In this document: piece after piece, positions 51,163 to 62,700 of the stretch
Position numbering within the stretch: the first letter of the stretch is position 1
Layout: each line of letters starts with the position of its first letter
NCBI GenBank assembly: GCA_029721435.1
Contig: CM056577.1
Location: 114,140,219 to 114,204,218 of the forward strand
DNA: 64,000 nt
DNA from: Gymnothorax reevesii
Lineage: Eukaryota; Chordata; Actinopteri; Anguilliformes; Muraenidae
Direction: 5' to 3'
Program-made: the position numbers and the translations under genes
Notes under the pieces: model-generated
Database searches by the model: none
Told to the model about the DNA's origin: nothing
Seen by the model: the letters and a program-made list of their open reading frames with translations, nothing else

Positions 51163-51253
51163 CCCCCAAGCATTAAATAAAGTGCTGATTAAACAGCTAT
51201 AACATTCACGCTGCAATGAAAAGCTGACCGCTCTCACATCCGAGCTCATAACC
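51163..51253. mobile_element. Piggybac-like element, copy 2 (inverted), second part
   Basis: Directly after the CCCCC duplication, GCATTAAATAAAGTGCTGAT and AACATTCACGCTGCAATG match the reverse complement of 43565-43650 in copy 1. This continues the sequence interrupted at 46499 and shows where Copia inserted. The similarity ends at the next insertion. Confidence 0.7.
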
Positions 51254-51257
51254 TTAC

Positions 51258-51876
51258 GGCTTATGCACACCAAGATTAAAACCCGGCGGGATCCCGCCGG
51301 AGTTTGCCCGCGGCAGTGAAAATACATGGGAGCAGATTAGTCCTTTCACACCAACCAAGCGTTTTGCAAGCGGTAGCGGGGCGGGCCCCGCTCAGTTACC
51401 GCGCGTGCAACTTCGAATCCAACTCGAGCGGAAATTTGCTCGCGGTGTGTGAGCGGTGCCCAATAGAAATGAATGGGAAAGGACAAATCGTATTCAATCT
51501 ACGTTCTACCAACCAAAATTTTTCCCCCCATAGCGAGATTCAAATTACAAACACAGGTGAATTAATTAATTAGAAATTAATTAAGTAGAAAAATCGCCCG
51601 CATCAGAGGACAGTTGTAGCCGATTATGTATTCATTGGAGAAACGAAAAATAAAAATCCATACACATAAATTCAATGAATATTCCATTAAAGTGTGATTA
51701 ACTACCATTAACAACAATGGGTTGAGGGGGGGATTTGAACTGGGCCGGCGGTGAACACACCGCGCGCGGAGACTGTCTGGTGTGAATAAAGAAGCAGAAC
51801 GCGCCGCTTGAGACCCGGCGCGGAAACATTCCGCTTACCGCCTCCGCCACGCTGACTTTTGTGTGTGAATACGGCC
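51258..51876. mobile_element. GC-rich MITE-like element (putative)
   Basis: The ends are loosely inverted: GGCTTATGCACACC at the left, GTGTGTGAATACGGCC at the right. Both are flanked by TTAC (51254-51257 and 51877-51880). The interior has GC-rich palindromic stretches (CCCGGCGGGATCCCGCCGG) and no coding frame. Its reverse strand has a B-box-like AGTTCAAATCC near 51740. Class is uncertain; TTA/TTAC flanks would fit a Harbinger-like insertion. Confidence 0.45.
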
Positions 51877-51907
51877 TTACATCCTATTCTCAACCGCGAA
51901 CATACGG

Positions 51908-52374
51908 GTCACTCATTGCATCACGTGATTTCACAGCTTAGCAACCCATCTGGCCGCTGAAAACAACAGCGTAGCAACCACTGAACTGATAAATACGTAC
52001 CTGACTTTCCCTCACTGTATTGTCCATAAAATGCTTAGAAGCTGAGTTGCAGTTGGCTGTACCAACCATAATACGATGGTGGGTGATCAGAAAAAGTCAT
52101 TCTTTGAATTTCCAAAGAGAAATATCATATAGGCCTACCATATCTCGACCTCGCCTGATAACTGAGAGGTTGTCCTGATATTCGTGCGACCTCTGGGTAA
52201 AATATACAAGCAATAAACAGTGTATGCATTTCACACCGTCTCTGGCGGTCATTCGGAATTCATATAACCTCAGTTACCTTCGTAACTCTCGATACTCAAT
52301 GTACTTGTAATACACGTACTCACTTTGTTTACAGCGGCCGACACGGTTGCTAAGGAAGTCATGTGACCTGTGAC
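51908..52374 (+). mobile_element. Short DNA element with long inverted repeats and a THAP remnant
   Basis: The left sequence GTCACTCATTGCATCACGTG...TTAGCAACCCATCTGGCCGCTG (51908-51959) is matched in reverse by CAGCGGCCGACACGGTTGCT...ATGTGACCTGTGAC (52332-52374). Between them, 52031-52130 translates as a broken THAP zinc-finger start: after an ATG and an in-frame stop comes VGCTNHNT, then KKSFFEFPKRN. The usual THAP form is C-x-V-x-G-C...F-x-F-P. The first Cys codon seems lost in a small frameshift. P-type transposases start with a THAP domain, so this is probably a deletion derivative of a P-like element. Confidence 0.5.
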
Positions 52375-52392
52375 GTTGCGCCAAGGTCCAGA

Positions 52393-52588
52393 TATTCTGG
52401 AAATATTTTGGAAATAGTGACTGTTTGTTCAGTTATTTGAACAGTAGTAAATCTACACTGCTACACATATTGTGCAATGACTACTCTGGAATATATTCAG
52501 TTTTCATTTCTGTAACGTTGTCCCTTAAAAAGATATGCTAAATTAATAGTCGAAATGTGAAGGGTGCAGTCACTTTTGTGACATACTG
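52393..52588 (-). mobile_element. Tc1/mariner-type terminal inverted repeat, right-facing copy
   Basis: This is the reverse complement of 38877-39068 (shared blocks include TTTGTTCAGTTATTTGAACA, CTACACTGCTACACATATTG and GGAATATATTCAGTTTTCAT). It ends in TTTTGTGACATACTG, with TA at 52589-52590. It has no transposase next to it. Confidence 0.7.
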
Positions 52589-52594
52589 TATAAA

Positions 52595-54090
52595 ACACAA
52601 AATATGAGGAAAAACATCATAGATTCCCTTTCAGAAAACAACACAAGACCAAGTCAATGCAATAATTTATTAATTTATTCATAGACCATATAAAATAATT
52701 GGCAAAATATATATCTTGATAAATATAAATATACTTAAGTTAAACATAACATATATATGCTTAAGTATAAAAATAAACATTTTAAATTAGGACAAATAAA
52801 CCTATGTACTGTTTTGTGAATTGTGGAAACAGAAATTGAATGAGCTGTGGGGCAATTTTCATTTTGTAGAAACAATATTAAGGAAACAATTGAAACAAAC
52901 CACAATGAAATATAATTCTGTCTTGAGAAACTTCATCTGCATGCGCAGACACATAAAATAAACAGCAGCCACTGATTTTAATAAGGATCATTACTGCCAT
53001 TTTTAATGTCACTGGGTAACCATTACTAAGGCATTAAAACCTACGTTGACGCACAAAGAAAATATAACTAGAAATAGCTGCATCACTGAAATATTACAAG
53101 TATAACAATGCACAATTCAAGATTTTATTTTTCCCTGAATGTCATATGCTTACAGCTGCTTGCTTTCAAAAACCTCACATGAATCAACTGCAATCAGAGA
53201 TGAAATCTGATCGCTTCCAAGATTTGTGACTCTGTGTGCCTCGTTCTTCTGTACACCCTTTATGTGGAATACTGTGTGAGAGACCCCTCGCTCTCTAGTC
53301 TTTTCCAGCACTGAGGACACTGTCCTTATTGGCCCATGGCTCTCTCCTCTGATTCAGAGGAATTCATGCTGAACACCCTGCATTTAAAACCCAGCTGGTT
53401 CCAACAACAGGATAAAGTGCTTGACAGTTAAATAATTAAATTGAGAGAGAAAAAAAACCCTGATTGTTTCTTATGTGCCTGCCTGAGTGTCATAAACATT
53501 CCTTGAATGACAGGGGACAATACACCATCGCATTGCATGGAACAACTCAATGTTAATTCAGTAAACTTTGGAGAAAAAAAACAAAAAAAAACACATTTAC
53601 TGGTATTGCTGGCTCTAAGCTTTGAAGCTGTCTATACAGAAGGCTTTTGAGTAAATGCATAATGTACAGCTTCAACTTCTCACTGCATTGGATAAAAGCC
53701 AAAAATCCACGGCAATGCAGTTTGTCTGCATTTTATCCTCTTATAGACCTAAGCAAACACTTTCACTTCAACTTCATTTGAAGTCAAAATATCCTTGAAG
53801 GGAATGTCTTTGTCTGTCACCTGTAAGCAAATACTGTATGAACCAGGTCCAGCTGTGGGGGAAACGCCAGTTGAGTCAGGGTACTCTGTATTCTTAGGCT
53901 ACTACTTAACACTACACTTAGAGTTCACCAGTTCCCTTATTCGAAGAATTCCAGACTGCTGCCTGTCCCATTTGATGGAGATCCCAATTCTATCCAGGAG
54001 ATATTTCTCTCTCCTTCTGCTCGGAGTCCTCTTTTTGGATGTTCTAGATCAGATGCTCGCACTTTAGTTTCTGCCTCTCTCATGAGCAGG
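52595..54090. other. Region between the transposons and the endothelin stop codon
   Basis: No supportable gene. It is AT-rich near 52660-52800, with A runs at 53575-53590. The part next to 54090 is expected to be the 3' untranslated region of the endothelin gene on the minus strand. Confidence 0.5.
53124..53129 (-). promoter_or_regulatory. Candidate poly(A) signal for the endothelin gene
   Basis: TTTATT on the plus strand reads AATAAA on the minus strand, about 960 nt after the stop codon. It is the first canonical hexamer met downstream. Use is not proven. Confidence 0.3.
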
Positions 54091-54172
54091 TTACCTGCTT
54101 GGGGCTCCAGAACCTTTTCTCCTGGGGGGTGTGGCCATCTTAACAGCCTGCAGTTTGGCTCTGACCACCTCC
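54091..54172 (-). other. edn2: edn2 coding exon 5 (C-terminus)
   Basis: The acceptor TTTTTTTCTCAG joins in phase to give [12 protein letters not shown] and a basic tail [12 protein letters not shown], with stop TAA at 54091-54093. Frame, splice signal and basic character all agree. Confidence 0.78.
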
Positions 54173-57100
54173 CTGAGAAAAAAAGCCAGTCCTCTGTTAC
54201 CATTTTCAGGCTGCGCAAACAGTGACGCACGCATATACGTGTAAGTTCATAAATGTACGCGTACACGCCCACAAAATTACTCTCATCCAAGGACACGCAC
54301 ACACAATTACTGCATACTGTTGCTTTACTTTTGACACGGTACTTAAAAATAGAGTGATGGGGTTCTTGGGCTGTTACCTGAGAGAGTTCAGCAGTTTAGC
54401 GTTGGTCCTATCTTTGCTGTGCAGAAACTGGGCCGATGGGCTCGCCAGCTGCAGTTCAGGCTTCTCAGCACTGTGAAACACAGACATACACACACACACA
54501 TACAGTAAGAGACAAGAGCTCAACTCCAGGGAGGGCAGCAGGATCCCCTGAATCATCACCCTACTCGACCAAAAATTCCATCATAAACCAGCCAGAGCTG
54601 GACAAGCTGGTTTCAGCTGTGCTTTCCGCACTTTTAGTGGTCAGCCAGCTGATTTGCCTCGACGGTCAGTTAGCCAGTTTGAACGCAAGGTTTGTCATAC
54701 AGCTTAACCTGCTTTGTCTAGCTAACGATCAGGTTTCACTAGCAGCAAATGACAAAAAGTGTCAAAAACACGTCTCAATCCATCATAGAATCCCAGCTTA
54801 GCACTACTTTTCAACGGGGGAGCCTGTCTACTCCAGGTATGTCCTCCATCTTGCTGCCTTCCTGCATGTATAATATCCATACAGGGAATGCCTTCACCTG
54901 TCACCTTTACACAGACATGAGCTGGGTTCAGCAGAATGTCAAGTGTCAGTAGAGTCTGGGTCCAGAGTACACTTAGCCAACTAGTTAACAGCACCCTCAG
55001 CACACCCCAATTCCCCAATAAAAAGATTTTATTGCACTCTTCCTGCATGTACTGTAAATGCCTTAATTTGAAATTAAGGTAATGGCACCGGGCCTTCTTC
55101 CAGGGGCTATAACTGCTTTTTGGACCACCTAATTGAAGCCTTTTTTATCCAGGCTTTATTAATTTTACATAGGGGAATCAGGCACTGAGTGAGTCAAAGT
55201 CTGTTCTGTTTCCAGGACAACTAATGAACATAAACTAGCTTATTTCCCGCCTTGGGTGGTTTACCTGCACAGCAAACTGCAGTGCAGCACGCCACAACAA
55301 GATTTTTTGGGAGGAATTTTAAGTCGCCGCCCAGGATTACTGTGCATATTCAGACTCAAGTCTGCTACTTATCTCCTACTGCCCTTGGGCTGTTCAAAAA
55401 CACATTCACCCAGCAGTTCAAAACAAAACCATTTTGTTGGCTGAAGAATAATTTCTAGAAATATCATCCCGGTTTTACAATTTTCGACAGCCCTCTCTCA
55501 GCATGAGTTAAGGAAGAGAATATGCAAAAAAACAAAAAACCCATTAATCCTTCACCTGTCTGTGAACTTGAATAGTCTGTGAGTAAAGATTCTATTGACA
55601 CTAATGCTGCCCTCACACAGCAGCTGATTAATGCTACCACTTGTTTGCAGTTGTGCCCACCGCGCCAAGGAAGGTTAAGTGGTCAAAGATCAGCAGTGGG
55701 CTCACCTGTTGCGACAAAAGCTGGTGCAGGTAGGGTCAGTCGATCTTGTGCATGTGCAGCGGTTTGTGGAGCGACGGCGGCGGGACAGGGGGCTACCCAG
55801 CCCATAAGGAGTGGTCTTACTGCTCGGAGAGGAGAGGGGGGAGATACATCAGGTTGACTCAGCATACCATGAGATTTTAAATAGGGACCAGCACAGAATC
55901 TAGGGTGGTCACAGCGCAGTGATTAAGCGGCAGGGCTTGCAGGTTGCAAGATAGGGTTGCACCTTTTAGTGTGGGGTTTGAAATGGCACCAAAATTCTCA
56001 TTTAATCAACCAATGAAAGAATCATTAAAACAACGAATTAATCAGCCTGACAACTGTTATAATTCACCTTATGCTTCAAAAGTATACAGCAATAAAGCAA
56101 TACAAGTTTTTGCAAGCATATGACATTGGGCAATAAGAACAAAGATGGCCATTACCTGTCTTACTGATGATTAAGTGTCAACTGCATATAATAATGTTCA
56201 GTGCCCAGTTAGCATTTTAAATGAGCCCACTGGATAAAATCAGAGAGCCTAGTATTGATTGTAGCACAACACCAATGATTATGAAACAAACATAGCTATT
56301 GTGAACCTTAATGCATAAAAATGTAAGTTATATTCAATGTTATTTGTAATAATATATCTGATATCTTAAGCAAATAAATCAAGGTACAGCTTCAGAATTG
56401 GTGCGCTTATGGTCACCTGATTTTGAGTACTTAACCTACCGATATAATGGTGCAGTACAGTTCTGATATTTCAGGAGAGGCCACCGATGCCCTCTGATGC
56501 CTGTGTCTTAAAACATTGGCTAACCTTGGCGTGTTGACCCAGATGATGTCCAGATGGCAGAAGTAGATGCACTCCCTGTCCAGCCAGTTGTTGCAGGAAC
56601 AGCGCTTGGTCCGCACCCGCAGGGAGGCAGAGCCGGCACCGTGGTTGGGGCGTCCGAAAGCAGGCAGCCCTGATCCTGTGGATGAAAAGGGTGAAGTTAA
56701 GAAGGAGAACCAAACCTAAGCAACTCAGCAGAGCCCTGGGCTGGGAGCGCTGGTGAGAAGATGGTAGCCGTAAAAGCAGCTACTGACAATTCAGTGCGCT
56801 ATGTAAGAGCATGTGATTGTGCAATCAAGGATCTCATTCATGTTAAATAATTGCCAACGTCATAGCAATGTCCTTAAAGAACCATCTCATAACTGGTGAT
56901 AGCCAGAGACACAGAGAATGAGAGAACTGAGGAGTAGAGACAGATTGGAGAGAGAAAGAAACGTTGGTGAGAGAGAGAAGGAATGGGAGCGGACAGAGCG
57001 AGAGACAACACTGATTCGGATTACAAAACTGCAGTGGCATTCCTGGCAGATAATTATGTCTCATTTTGCCTGACAGGGAGGTGATTAATCTTGTTTTGCT

Positions 57101-57721
57101 AATTATGTCACTCAGAGAGAAACCTTCCTGCCTGGTAAGCTGTAACAGCCATAATCTGTCAAGCAATGCCACATCCACTGCCTTTCTGTAGGCCTGCGTA
57201 TTTACATGGGGTGATACTGCTTAAGTGCAGATTAATGGGACTCTGAATGGCTATGGGGTGGTCTGTTTTAGGGCTTGTCCAAAGATTAGCCAACTAGCCT
57301 CCCGTCAAGGTACATTCATGGCTTTTTTTAACATTGCCATTGTTTGTCACAATTAGGAGTAAAAAAAAAATCCAATAAAAACGTTGAAAGAATCTGTAAA
57401 TATGCATCTTAAGTATAATATGAATTGACAAACTGAACTCTTATACAACAGACTGGATATTTACTGAAGTACCCTGCTCAAGGGTACAGAGGCGTCCTAA
57501 CTAGGAATCTAGCAAACCATTTCAGCTATGCAGGCTTCCGAACCATTACACTGCACTGGCACCTGTGGATTAAAACTGGTGAAAAAACATTCCTATCAAA
57601 TTATAATGTGACTACACAGTTAGTGTGGACTGCATTCTCAGACGCTGGACTTACCTTCGGGCAGAAACACACAGATAATGATGCTCAGCGCCAGGAGCAT
57701 ATGCAATGTCAGTTCCATCAT
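54091..57721 (-). CDS. edn2: Preproendothelin, endothelin-2-like (five coding exons)
   Basis: Coding parts on the minus strand are 57721-57655, 56675-56525, 55819-55706, 54470-54378 and 54172-54091, 507 nt in total giving 168 residues. All introns are GT-AG and phases agree (1, 2, 2, 2). The product has a signal peptide ([20 protein letters not shown]), a VRTKR furin site, and the mature 21-residue peptide starting [10 protein letters not shown] and ending CHLDIIW, with Cys at 1, 3, 11 and 15. The Trp-Val bond cut by endothelin-converting enzyme follows, then VNTP and PYGLGSP. An SRRRR site ends big endothelin. An endothelin-like repeat [15 protein letters not shown] has the same Cys spacing. 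Trp6-Leu7 fits endothelin-2 rather than endothelin-1 (Leu-Met) or -3 (Thr-Tyr). The length is close to known endothelin-2 precursors. The peptide is a secreted vasoactive hormone acting on endothelin receptors. No damage was seen. Confidence 0.93.
54378..54470 (-). other. edn2: edn2 coding exon 4
   Basis: The acceptor follows a TG-rich tract (GTGTTTCACAG) and the donor is CAG|GTAACA. It encodes a polar, non-Cys segment ending KLLNSL. Intron 3 is 1235 bp and shows no gene. Confidence 0.8.
55706..55819 (-). other. edn2: edn2 coding exon 3 (big-endothelin tail and endothelin-like repeat)
   Basis: The acceptor is CCTCTCCTCTCCGAGCAG and the donor CAG|GTGAGC. It encodes PYGLGSP, the RRRR cleavage site and the second four-Cys motif. 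Intron 2 is 705 bp with nothing else recognised. Confidence 0.9.
56525..56675 (-). other. edn2: edn2 coding exon 2 (mature endothelin)
   Basis: The acceptor TTTTCATCCACAG precedes 56675. The exon carries the pro-segment, RTKR and the 21-residue hormone plus VNTP. The donor AAG|GTTAGC is weaker than the others. Intron 1 (979 bp) contains a GA-rich simple tract at about 56915-57010. Confidence 0.93.
57655..57721 (-). other. edn2: edn2 coding exon 1 (signal peptide)
   Basis: Starts with two adjacent ATGs (57719-57721, 57716-57718). It encodes a hydrophobic leader ending PEG and has the strong donor G|GTAAGT at 57654. Confidence 0.9.
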
Positions 57722-57809
57722 AAACCTTTTCAGTGCAATAATGTCGCAGAGTGCTCACAGCAGCGTATCTGACAGGTGTTTGTCTGAAGCTCAGCTGCTT
57801 GACAGCCAC

Positions 57810-57815
57810 TTATAT
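57810..57815 (-). promoter_or_regulatory. edn2: TATA-like box of edn2
   Basis: The minus strand reads GATATAAG about 90 bp upstream of the start codon. This would place transcription start near 57780 and leave a 5' leader of about 60 nt. Mammalian endothelin genes are TATA-driven, which supports the call. Confidence 0.55.
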
Positions 57816-57827
57816 CACTCCCCTCTG

Positions 57828-57852
57828 TGACATCACTAGAGGGCCACACCCC
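57828..57852 (-). promoter_or_regulatory. edn2: CRE/AP-1-like TGATGTCA and CACCC motifs upstream of edn2
   Basis: TGATGTCA (57828-57835) and a CACACCCC run (57845-57852) lie just upstream of the TATA-like box. They resemble ATF/AP-1 and KLF sites. Short motifs like these occur by chance; only position supports them. Confidence 0.3.
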
Positions 57853-59714
57853 TGTCCCCATCACGGCTTTATTATTCAAATGGAAACTTAGTTTCCCTCA
57901 GGAATTCTAGAAATCCCTGTCACCACCCTCCAAAAAAGTAAGTGGGGCATAGTACAAAAGGTAGGAGAAGTTTACTATTTTGTGTCATTGTGTCAGGGAC
58001 AGGAAGTATGGCTAAGATAACTCAAGCCCAAAATAGGAAAAGTCTGTTTCTTTTTCAGACTTATCCACGGGAAAATGTAGGTGGTTGCTAATTTTCATCA
58101 GGGATGATAGAGAGAGACCATGTTCTGTTTTGCACATACTGCTGCTGGATTCCAGAAGACTGTGATGTCACTGGCAGCAGGGACATCCTGGACACGATAA
58201 CCTGAGCCTACCCACACAAAAGTGCCTGGAAAATCCTCCCAAGGGATCTGTCCTATAGCCAGTATCTTTACGTCCCGTGACCATACCACAGCCTGGAAGA
58301 GTAATCTCAACCACTGTCCATGTCACGGACAATCAACTCATGAAAATAAAACTAGACAGCAAGTTGTGCTTCAGACTGTCTCAGCTTACAGGCACAGTTC
58401 AGCAGAGCTTTGCTTGGTGCCATGGTGGTCCCTTTTACCACAAAAAAGAAGACAATTACTTCAATGATAAAAAGATTTCAATGTCTTGATGTCCTTAAGT
58501 AGAATAAAATTGGATTTGATACTTCGGAAATTTTCCCATATGGATCAAATTGACCAGCATTTTGTGCATTAACACAGTACACATTTTACAGAACACTGTT
58601 AAATACACTCCCTTCTTATTATTATTGGCTGTTAATTATTTACAGTGGTAATGACCTCATTAACTTGCACCATACATCCCATTCACTTCTGCAATAAGCT
58701 TACATTACTAGCAAGTATATACACTCCTGGGCCAAATAAAGAAAAAAAACTTACAAACAAAAAAGCAAGCCAGTCCCAAAATGGCTAAACATTTAGTTTT
58801 TAATGGCCTTAAGAGCAAATCATTGATCAGAAAATCAGCAAGTACTAAGCAAATGCTCTCCTTAGATCTTCAGTGCCACCATTTGCTCATGAACTTTTGC
58901 AGCAGTGAACCGTTTGCTAAAAAGCCGGAAACTCCTTCGCTGAAAAACTGAGCCACTTAACCCCATAAAACCTATGGGCCTGACAAATGCACCTGCTGTA
59001 TTCAATCCTGTACAACTTCAGATCTAGTTTAAATTCCAGTGGAGACCCCAAGGTTTCCAACAATCCCAAAAATGTCTTGCTGAATTACAGGGAAATGCAC
59101 AGAAAACGGTGTACAAGATCCAGATTATTTTTTTACCATTTGATGTAATCCTATGGCCACAAAAACATGGCATGCTAGGTTGGAATACTTCTCAATATTA
59201 ATGTGATAAAGCTGCAGTGAAGCACTGCAATCAGCTGATACAGAATATAAATGCTGCATTGTCCTACAAAATGAAAAATAAAAACCCCTTTCTGACTTTG
59301 AACCAACTGAAGGGAAAGCTTGGTGGAAAACTTTGAGTTTATGGGGTTAACTGTGAAAACTAAATTAATATGTCAAAGCAAAGAAGAGTATTGCAAAAAG
59401 GACTACTTCGTAGAACTGAAAAGTTGTTTTTTGTTGATGAACAATCGGATGCCATTTTTCAACTTTCAGAAAGTGTGGTACAACTGCGCAATTAGCATTC
59501 TTTCTTTGTGAATTACTGGGACTGATATTGACTAGTTGCCTGGAAGTCACATTCAGACCAAATTAATCAGTTTGTTAAGCAATCTTCTTTTGGAATGTTT
59601 CCAACATTTAAAATGTCCACAATGCGGTATTATGCAGTATTACTGCTGACACAACAGTATCAACACTTGCCAAAACATCAATGGCTGGCCTGAAACATAA
59701 AATAATTATAATGA

Positions 59715-59740
59715 TTTATTATTATTATTATTATTATTAT
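59715..59740. repeat. (ATT)n microsatellite
   Basis: About eight perfect ATT/TTA triplets. Confidence 0.9.
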
Positions 59741-62700
59741 GATTTTTTTTATCTGGAGGAAGAAAAACATCATGTGATCTCAGGAACAGAAATGCCATGG
59801 AGCACGGAGCATGCGCTGTTCAGGAAATGCCACAGCGATGCTGTCGTTCGCAAAACAATGGAATTTCAGAAACCCGGACTCGGGAAGTATCTTCTGAATT
59901 TTCTTGAGTAAATATTTGTCCAGTGTGGCGGACTTGTGGAATGGACTCTGTCATAGTCATGACACCGGCAGGCAGAGGGCTTCAAGGAAGAAGGCACCCA
60001 TGTGAAGCCAAAAATGCATCCTTATCCATCTCCTTTTTTACCGCGTCGCAGGACAAAAGAATTTGTGGCGGCCACTGCGACACAAACACCCCCGATACGG
60101 GAAATTCCTTTGAAATGTCTTAGTCTGGAAGAATGTGTTAATCATTTTGACCTTTGAAACTACGGTGCTTCCTAACTGCAGAGAGCGCACCACCACTGTC
60201 ATGATGTAAATGTTGGATGACTCATTGATGCAAATCATTCTTAAACTTGGGCCCAATTCAGGCTTGCAGCCAATACTTCTCATCTTTAAAAGGAAATTCA
60301 GTCTCTTCACCCTTATTGCCCCCATTCATGGCAACTTGTGACAAATAACAAATTCTTTTGCACCTACAGTACAGCGTGGAAGTTTAAACATATTTAAAAC
60401 TTCTCAGTGAGGAATGATGCTTCTAAAAGTCAAGTAATGACTTACACTGGAGAGCCGCGGGCTGTTAAAAACTAATTCAAATTGATACCTGCTATAACTA
60501 CCCTTTGTTGAATAATTAGGTACGCAGTCCTGTGGTTTTAGAGTTTTATAAGATTTTTTCTTTATTCTAAGCTTATTAACCACACTTTTTCTGCAGACAA
60601 ATGGTCTTCCTTGGCTCTGTACCTAGGTAATCTCAGACAGCCTTGATGTTCAGATCAGGGCTCTGCCAAGGCTGTATCATCTGTTTCAATCCTCTTAAAT
60701 ACAAACTTTAGTTTGTAAAACTATTTTTAAATTCTCATTTGGCCTCACTAATGAGCCTTTTCTCTTCAGCAACATTAATGTTAAAAAGTAAAAATAAACA
60801 TTCACCACATCTGAATTAAACAAAAAAAATCCAGGTTATCAAAAACATACATTTTTATAAAACTTTAAAAACATACAATAATTTATTGAAATTCTTAAGT
60901 AATTTTGATACGATGTGTCAGTTTTTTAAACTCAGCACATTGTTAATACTACAGTACTCTGTCTGGAAAACTATGAACGATACTTGCATTGCTTTAAAAG
61001 AAAATGCATGTCTGCCAGCCATCTCACATGTAAACTGTATAATGCAGTGTTAATTAATGAAATAAATACAATGATAGTATGGTGTCTGGGCTCTGACGTC
61101 GACACATCCTGTAGACCCCTGACCTTTGGGAAAGGAGAGCTGGGAATGTCAGGATATCTTCCTCCTCCCTAACCCCCCCCCCATGTGGATGCTGGGATGT
61201 TAACTTGCAGCAAGTAAGAGTGATGAAACAGAGCAGCAGGAAAATTAGGAGTAAGAAACAGTTTAAATAGGCCGCCGATCAGAGTGGTGGAGCAGTGTCT
61301 GATGTGCATGGGAGCGTCCGTGGGAATGTGTGCATGCCTCGAGCTGACTGCCAGAACAAGCTTTGCAAGCTGCACCCCGTGAAATGGTCGAAAATTGTAC
61401 ATTCATTTTTTACCCAAGTTCAACCACCTAGCACACTTAACATTTTGTTCTACGTCCTAATATGCAAATGTTTTCATAAAAGATTCCATCACAGTTATCT
61501 GTTATCTGAATGAAAAACTAATTTACAAAACCCATCATATAGGCTACAATTCAAGTAGACAGCAATTCACTAAGTCATAAAAACTATACTGAAATGCATT
61601 CTAAATGGATTAAATGTTGAGGAAACTTCAGTTTTATGACCAACTATAAAAACGGGAGCTCAGAATTGATTTATGAGAAATTCCAATATTATGGATGAGA
61701 TATTTGGAAACAGAAAATTTACTCCAGAGATAATAAAACTAATTATCACATATTCTCATAGTACTCACTTGGATAGGAGGGAAGGCAAAGAAAGTAATGT
61801 TGCATGTTGACATTACAAGGGAATTAGTCTAATGTGAAAGATGGACTCAGAACAGAGCAGATACTTTGGTAAAAAGAGGACAAACACGAGCTGTGGAGGG
61901 GTTGAGGGAGAGGAGTATGAATGTGTGGTGCCATTCAGCTTATAGTTGACGAATGTCTGATTATAGGAAATAGTCAAACTGGACTGGGTCAAACTGGACA
62001 ATCAGAATTACTGTACATGTTGCTCCCACTATTTATTAAAAAAATCAAATATTGTTAGTGCTTGGCACACAAAGCATGCATAAGTTTGCGAACCTGCATT
62101 ACAGTATTGAAAGGTTTTTATAATTTGGTAAGTTCAGTGAAGTGAAATGTTTCATTCTAAAAAAAGAAATCACATCTCAACACTGGTGACAGAAAAGATG
62201 CAATGCTGGGTGTTGTGCACTAGAGGGAAGCACCCAGCCCGCAAACAAGCAGGACCGCAGCTAAGGCCGAATTCCTCATTTCTGCCTTCAGTTGGAACGG
62301 GTTTTAGAGCGAATTTTAGGCACTAAATTAATGAAGATATGAAAAGTTTTGGAAACTTACTGTCAGTATTTAAAAACTCATGACAGCAGTTGTAAAGGAA
62401 AGAAAAAACAAAACAATATGATCAGGATCCTCACCATGTATTTAGTGTTCTCCCTCTAAAGAACTGTGAGGGGCTGCCAACTGTAGCAGAACATCGCTGT
62501 GATGTGCCCATTACTGCACAAAACCCAGATTGGAATCCTTGGAATGTAGACTTTATTCATGAATGCTTGCGGATTGAGACTCCAAGCACCTGAATCTTTT
62601 CTACTCACTAATTCCACACTGTTGAGCATGCGTTGAGAAAGTCAGGGTCACAAGTGGGCCGTTGAGACTGGCAGACAGCCGTCTCCTCCGGCGCCAGTAG

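Noticed and set aside
53795..54302. Open frames of 90 (plus) and 121 (minus) codons over the last edn2 exon
   Set aside because: The minus frame is out of register with exon 5 and runs through its splice acceptor; the plus frame has no recognisable content.
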